From: an uncultured Clostridia bacterium
GTDB taxonomy: Bacteria > Bacillota > Clostridia > Oscillospirales > Acutalibacteraceae
Direction: 5' to 3'
Length of the DNA stretch: 7,370 nt
NCBI GenBank assembly: GCA_937919155.1
Contig: CALFPM010000051.1
Coordinates: forward strand, 1-7,370
Program-made: the position numbers and the translations under genes
Notes under the pieces: generated by a model
What the model was told of the DNA's origin: nothing
Databases searched by the model: none
What the model saw: the letters and a program-made list of their open reading frames with translations, nothing else
Shown: positions 6,401 to 7,370 of the stretch, one piece after another
How the letters are laid out: the number at the start of each line of letters is the position of its first letter
Position numbering within the stretch: position 1 is the stretch's first letter

Positions 6401-6847
6401 TTCGGTTTCACCCGAATAATCGGTTGCATTGCTGTTATTGATATCGTGGTTGCCGGGAATAACGAATACGGGAATGCCTGTTTCCGCCTCAAATGCTTCA
6501 AGTCTTGCGGCAAGAGCCTTGTGGCTTTCAAGCTCGCCGTCCTTGGTCATATCGCCGGGGATGAGGAGATAGGTTTCTCCGTTTTCAACGGCATTGCGTA
6601 AAACGCCGTCAAGAGCGTTATCGATGAGTCCGTCAAGGTCGTTGTATTCCTTGTGCTTCTGATTCACCAGATCATACCACTCTGCGCCCTCACCTTTCAG
6701 CGAGGGAGCAAGGTAATGAATGTCGGAAACAACTCCGAAGCGGATTTTGGATGTGTCTGCGCTTGCCATCATGGGAACACACGAAATGAGCAGAGCAAGC
6801 GTAAGCACAACGCTGATTATTCTGATAATAAACTTCTTGTTTTTCAT
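3407..6847 (-). CDS. Exported tandem metallophosphoesterase (calcineurin-like + purple acid phosphatase-like)
   Basis: A 1146-residue exported protein with two calcineurin-like phosphoesterase domains. Residues 1-30 form a signal peptide; ASA at 28-30 suggests signal peptidase I cleavage, though LISC at 20-23 also fits a lipobox. Domain 1 (about 35-330) has all dimetal motifs: SDIHY (Asp42, His44), PGDMT (Asp99), PGNHD (Asn133, His134), MQHHN (His250) and TGHLH (His291, His293). Residues ~370-655 are a mostly helical region I do not recognise. Residues ~677-795 look like the fibronectin-like N-domain of purple acid phosphatases. Domain 2 (about 800-1095) has TDPQ (Asp809), AGDQV (Asp843), TGNHE (Asn875, His876), VLHKA (His950) and QGHDH (His988, His990). 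An amphipathic tail ends the protein. It likely hydrolyses phosphate esters outside the cell; the substrate is unknown. The ribosome binding site AAGGGAG (6860-6854), 6 nt before the start, overlaps the upstream gene's stop. Confidence 0.93.
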   Translation of the reverse strand: MKNKKFIIRIISVVLTLALLISCVPMMASADTSKIRFGVVSDIHYLAPSLKGEGAEWYDLVNQKHKEYNDLDGLIDNALDGVLRNAVENGETYLLIPGDMTKDGELESHKALAARLEAFEAETGIPVFVIPGNHDINNSNATDYSGETEVPAATTSPEQFREIYKNLGFDMADSFFVPEAGKKGGMLSYACTLGGYRLIAIDSCMYSEDNGAEGNEHMTDGQLAEGLLEWIVDECNKAEENGLTVIGMQHHNLVPHTDIEEATFWPFVVRDWMRIAETYADAGMNYVFTGHLHSNNTVSHVNDNGETVYDILTPTLTGYPNYYKIVDFTSDGETISMDMQTLDIDKYQPVIGDDGTVYESPFKYTYSYEKTFGEGGVKNLIQGLVYPFIADLFEEIQAVGGLGEYLKTKNLDLEKIIVDALGTNGLAIGDVEILTVSSNVMGFANDLFSQIDEVYINDVDGTIAKVDAIIDKLLNFEVSTLEATVPNEFVGIELTGKGCTLADYATSLLILHYAGDEDISGYPYMTDALERFESGELAEKFFALLLEVVVDDLVQGEILANLKFNPGELFPDGTAFSIFGDIIQGGLEMLLGGDNSFINLISSVLAIPLVPEEYSSVNSIINTLLGEYITQSQYEAWGYTISWMANAFLEDDGTPDNNCTLTYSGPVEVEATQDNYRLPSHIAVSLGEDSSSEVSITWLTKYSVEGTDIEILPYSENPRFTGNPTSGKKVTAKCEPVEKAYPGADLGIIGLLYFSRTYNRHTIRLSGLESGTKYSYRIGDAEKGWWSEVGTITTAEGGDEAFTFFYLTDPQAQRRDQYERFAQVVETAQNLYPDARFIVSAGDQVDEEENVKHWNYLFNSTDALLDLPFMPTTGNHEKKGAAITENFALPNIPEQDLETGVYYSYDYNDVHFTVLNTNDDEDDKLSDAQIDWMIDDISSSDAKWKIVVLHKALYSNGSHYDDGDVEGFRKQLGALLPYLGVDMVLQGHDHVYLRTDVLNANAVMPAKTGTKTYNSVDYVTKYNPNGTIYTICGTSGVKVYHTKDAAATDEKFPRAEAIEDVNGSMFSAITVDGDTLYYNAYEVDGENATAIDTFAIEKTDDKAPVDTLGSGIAGFLADINLNFMWKIVNFFTNIIGKVMNLVWGII

Positions 6848-6858
6848 TTTTATCTCCC

Positions 6859-7215
6859 TTAGATATTCTTAAGGAGGGGACCGATGCCTTTGATTGCGCC
6901 GGGGATACCCTTAAGAATCTTACGGATACCGCCCTTTTCACCGCTGATCCACATAACAAGGCCGTTTGCCATATCTTCGCTCATAACACCGCCGCTCATG
7001 CTGATGAAATCGCGGAAAGGAGTCTGGAGTGCGATTGCCTGAGCAAAGCCTGCGGGAACAACTGTTGTAAGGAGCTTATAGAAGCGCTTGCCGTTCTCAA
7101 CGAGCGCAGCCTTGCAAGTGGTGGCTGTTGGGATGATGTCAACGGGGAGTGCAAAGCTTCCCCAAGCAATAAGGTGTCCCTTGGCAGCCCAAAGAGCATC
7201 GTTTGCAAGTGTCAT
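6859..7215 (-). CDS. Hypothetical protein, 118 aa, with glycine-rich amphipathic C-terminus
   Basis: I do not recognise this protein with confidence. It lies 11 nt upstream of the phosphoesterase gene and its TAA stop forms part of that gene's ribosome binding site, so they are co-transcribed and probably coupled. The frame is closed by TGA 6 nt before ATG 7215, so the start cannot be longer; no clear ribosome binding site precedes it. Visible features: a moderately hydrophobic N-terminal half (AAKGHLIAWGSFALPVDIIP at 11-30), one Cys (34), the motif PFRDFISMSGGVMSEDMANGL (66-86), and a basic Gly/Ile/Lys tail (GIRKILKGIPGAIKGIG, 96-112) that could form an amphipathic helix. The segment around SGGVMS loosely recalls C-terminal tails of some clostridial glycoside hydrolases (impression from memory, weak). 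It could be a remnant of a larger gene or a genuine small protein. Confidence 0.6.
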   Translation of the reverse strand: MTLANDALWAAKGHLIAWGSFALPVDIIPTATTCKAALVENGKRFYKLLTTVVPAGFAQAIALQTPFRDFISMSGGVMSEDMANGLVMWISGEKGGIRKILKGIPGAIKGIGPLLKNI

Positions 7216-7219
7216 ATTT

Positions 7220-7235
7220 CATACAATAATGTATG
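7220..7235. repeat. Small AT-rich inverted repeat between two genes
   Basis: CATACA (7220-7225), loop ATAA, TGTATG (7230-7235). It sits in the 27-nt gap between the upstream stop and ATG 7215, where a ribosome binding site would be expected. The stem is weak and has no clear T-run on the - strand, so a terminator is unlikely. Confidence 0.3.
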
Positions 7236-7242
7236 TTTTCAC

Positions 7243-7370
7243 TTATGCACGAGGAATCTTTACGCACACAATTTCATCCTGTGCGATAATCTTACCGCCG
7301 TAGGTATCAAGACCACGGATGTAATCAGAGAAGTAAGATTCCATACGTCCTGCCTCAACTTCGTTAATCT
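7243..7370 (-). CDS. C-terminal fragment of an unrecognised protein, 5' part outside window
   Basis: An open frame enters from the right edge and ends at TAA 7243. The 41 complete codons read smoothly, with INEVEAGRMESYFSDYIRG followed by LDTYGGKIIAQDEIVCVKIP and a final RA, in a codon style like its neighbours. The ending with alternating hydrophobic residues looks like a final beta strand. I cannot assign a family. It runs in the same direction as the 118-aa and phosphoesterase genes and is 27 nt from the former, so all three could be one operon. Confidence 0.6.
   Translation of the reverse strand, partial: INEVEAGRMESYFSDYIRGLDTYGGKIIAQDEIVCVKIPRA

Noticed and set aside
5969..6601. A 210-codon + strand open frame with many Cys
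   Set aside because: It lies wholly opposite the phosphoesterase domain 1, whose metal motifs are intact. It has no promoter or convincing ribosome binding site; it is a shadow frame.
6996..7208. Alternative - strand frame overlapping the 118-aa protein
   Set aside because: It has no coherent features, starts inside the better frame, and does not connect to the ribosome binding site overlap with the phosphoesterase gene.

Overview
The window looks like a fragment of a Clostridia-type (Firmicutes) genome, probably an anaerobic gut lineage and possibly a metagenome contig. The reasons are strong AGGAGG-type ribosome binding sites, sigma-A-like promoters in AT-rich spacers, an indolepyruvate-oxidoreductase-type PaaK followed by an ACT gene, an ApbE + NusG_II pair of the kind found near Rnf/FMN-dependent redox systems, an iron-type alcohol dehydrogenase, and secreted phosphoesterases. 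No rRNA, tRNA, CRISPR array or insertion sequence was seen. The genus cannot be named from this sequence.

Left end (1-~532, + strand): the C-terminal part of a phenylacetate-CoA ligase (PaaK family), followed after 14 nt by the first ~33 codons of an ACT-domain protein. The ACT reading stops making sense at ~532. From there the + strand is the antisense of a gene on the other strand, a NusG domain II protein whose own natural C-terminus lies at ~506. The 27 bp at 506-532 fit both proteins at once, so a recombination or, more likely, an assembly join sits here. The left ~0.5 kb may therefore not be a true neighbour of the rest.

Middle (506-1875, - strand): a two-gene unit, apbE (FAD:protein FMN transferase, TTG start with a strong Shine-Dalgarno site) then the NusG_II membrane protein. 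A divergent AT-rich promoter region (1876-2026) separates it from an iron-containing alcohol dehydrogenase on the + strand (2027-3130). The dehydrogenase stop overlaps, tail to tail, the stop of a previously uncalled 45-residue cysteine-rich small protein on the - strand (3127-3264) that has a perfect ribosome binding site.

Right (3358-7370, - strand): a hairpin terminator follows a very large exported protein (1146 aa) with two complete calcineurin-like metallophosphoesterase domains, the second of purple-acid-phosphatase type. They are joined by an unrecognised helical region, and the protein ends in an amphipathic tail. Upstream on the same strand are a 118-residue protein of unknown function, 11 nt away, and the C-terminal 41 residues of another unrecognised gene that runs off the window.

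The points of greatest interest are the chimeric junction, the cysteine-rich microprotein with its antisense arrangement, the double phosphoesterase, and the loss of a normally invariant aspartate in the PaaK fragment. Nothing here amounts to a clear new defence or mobile system.
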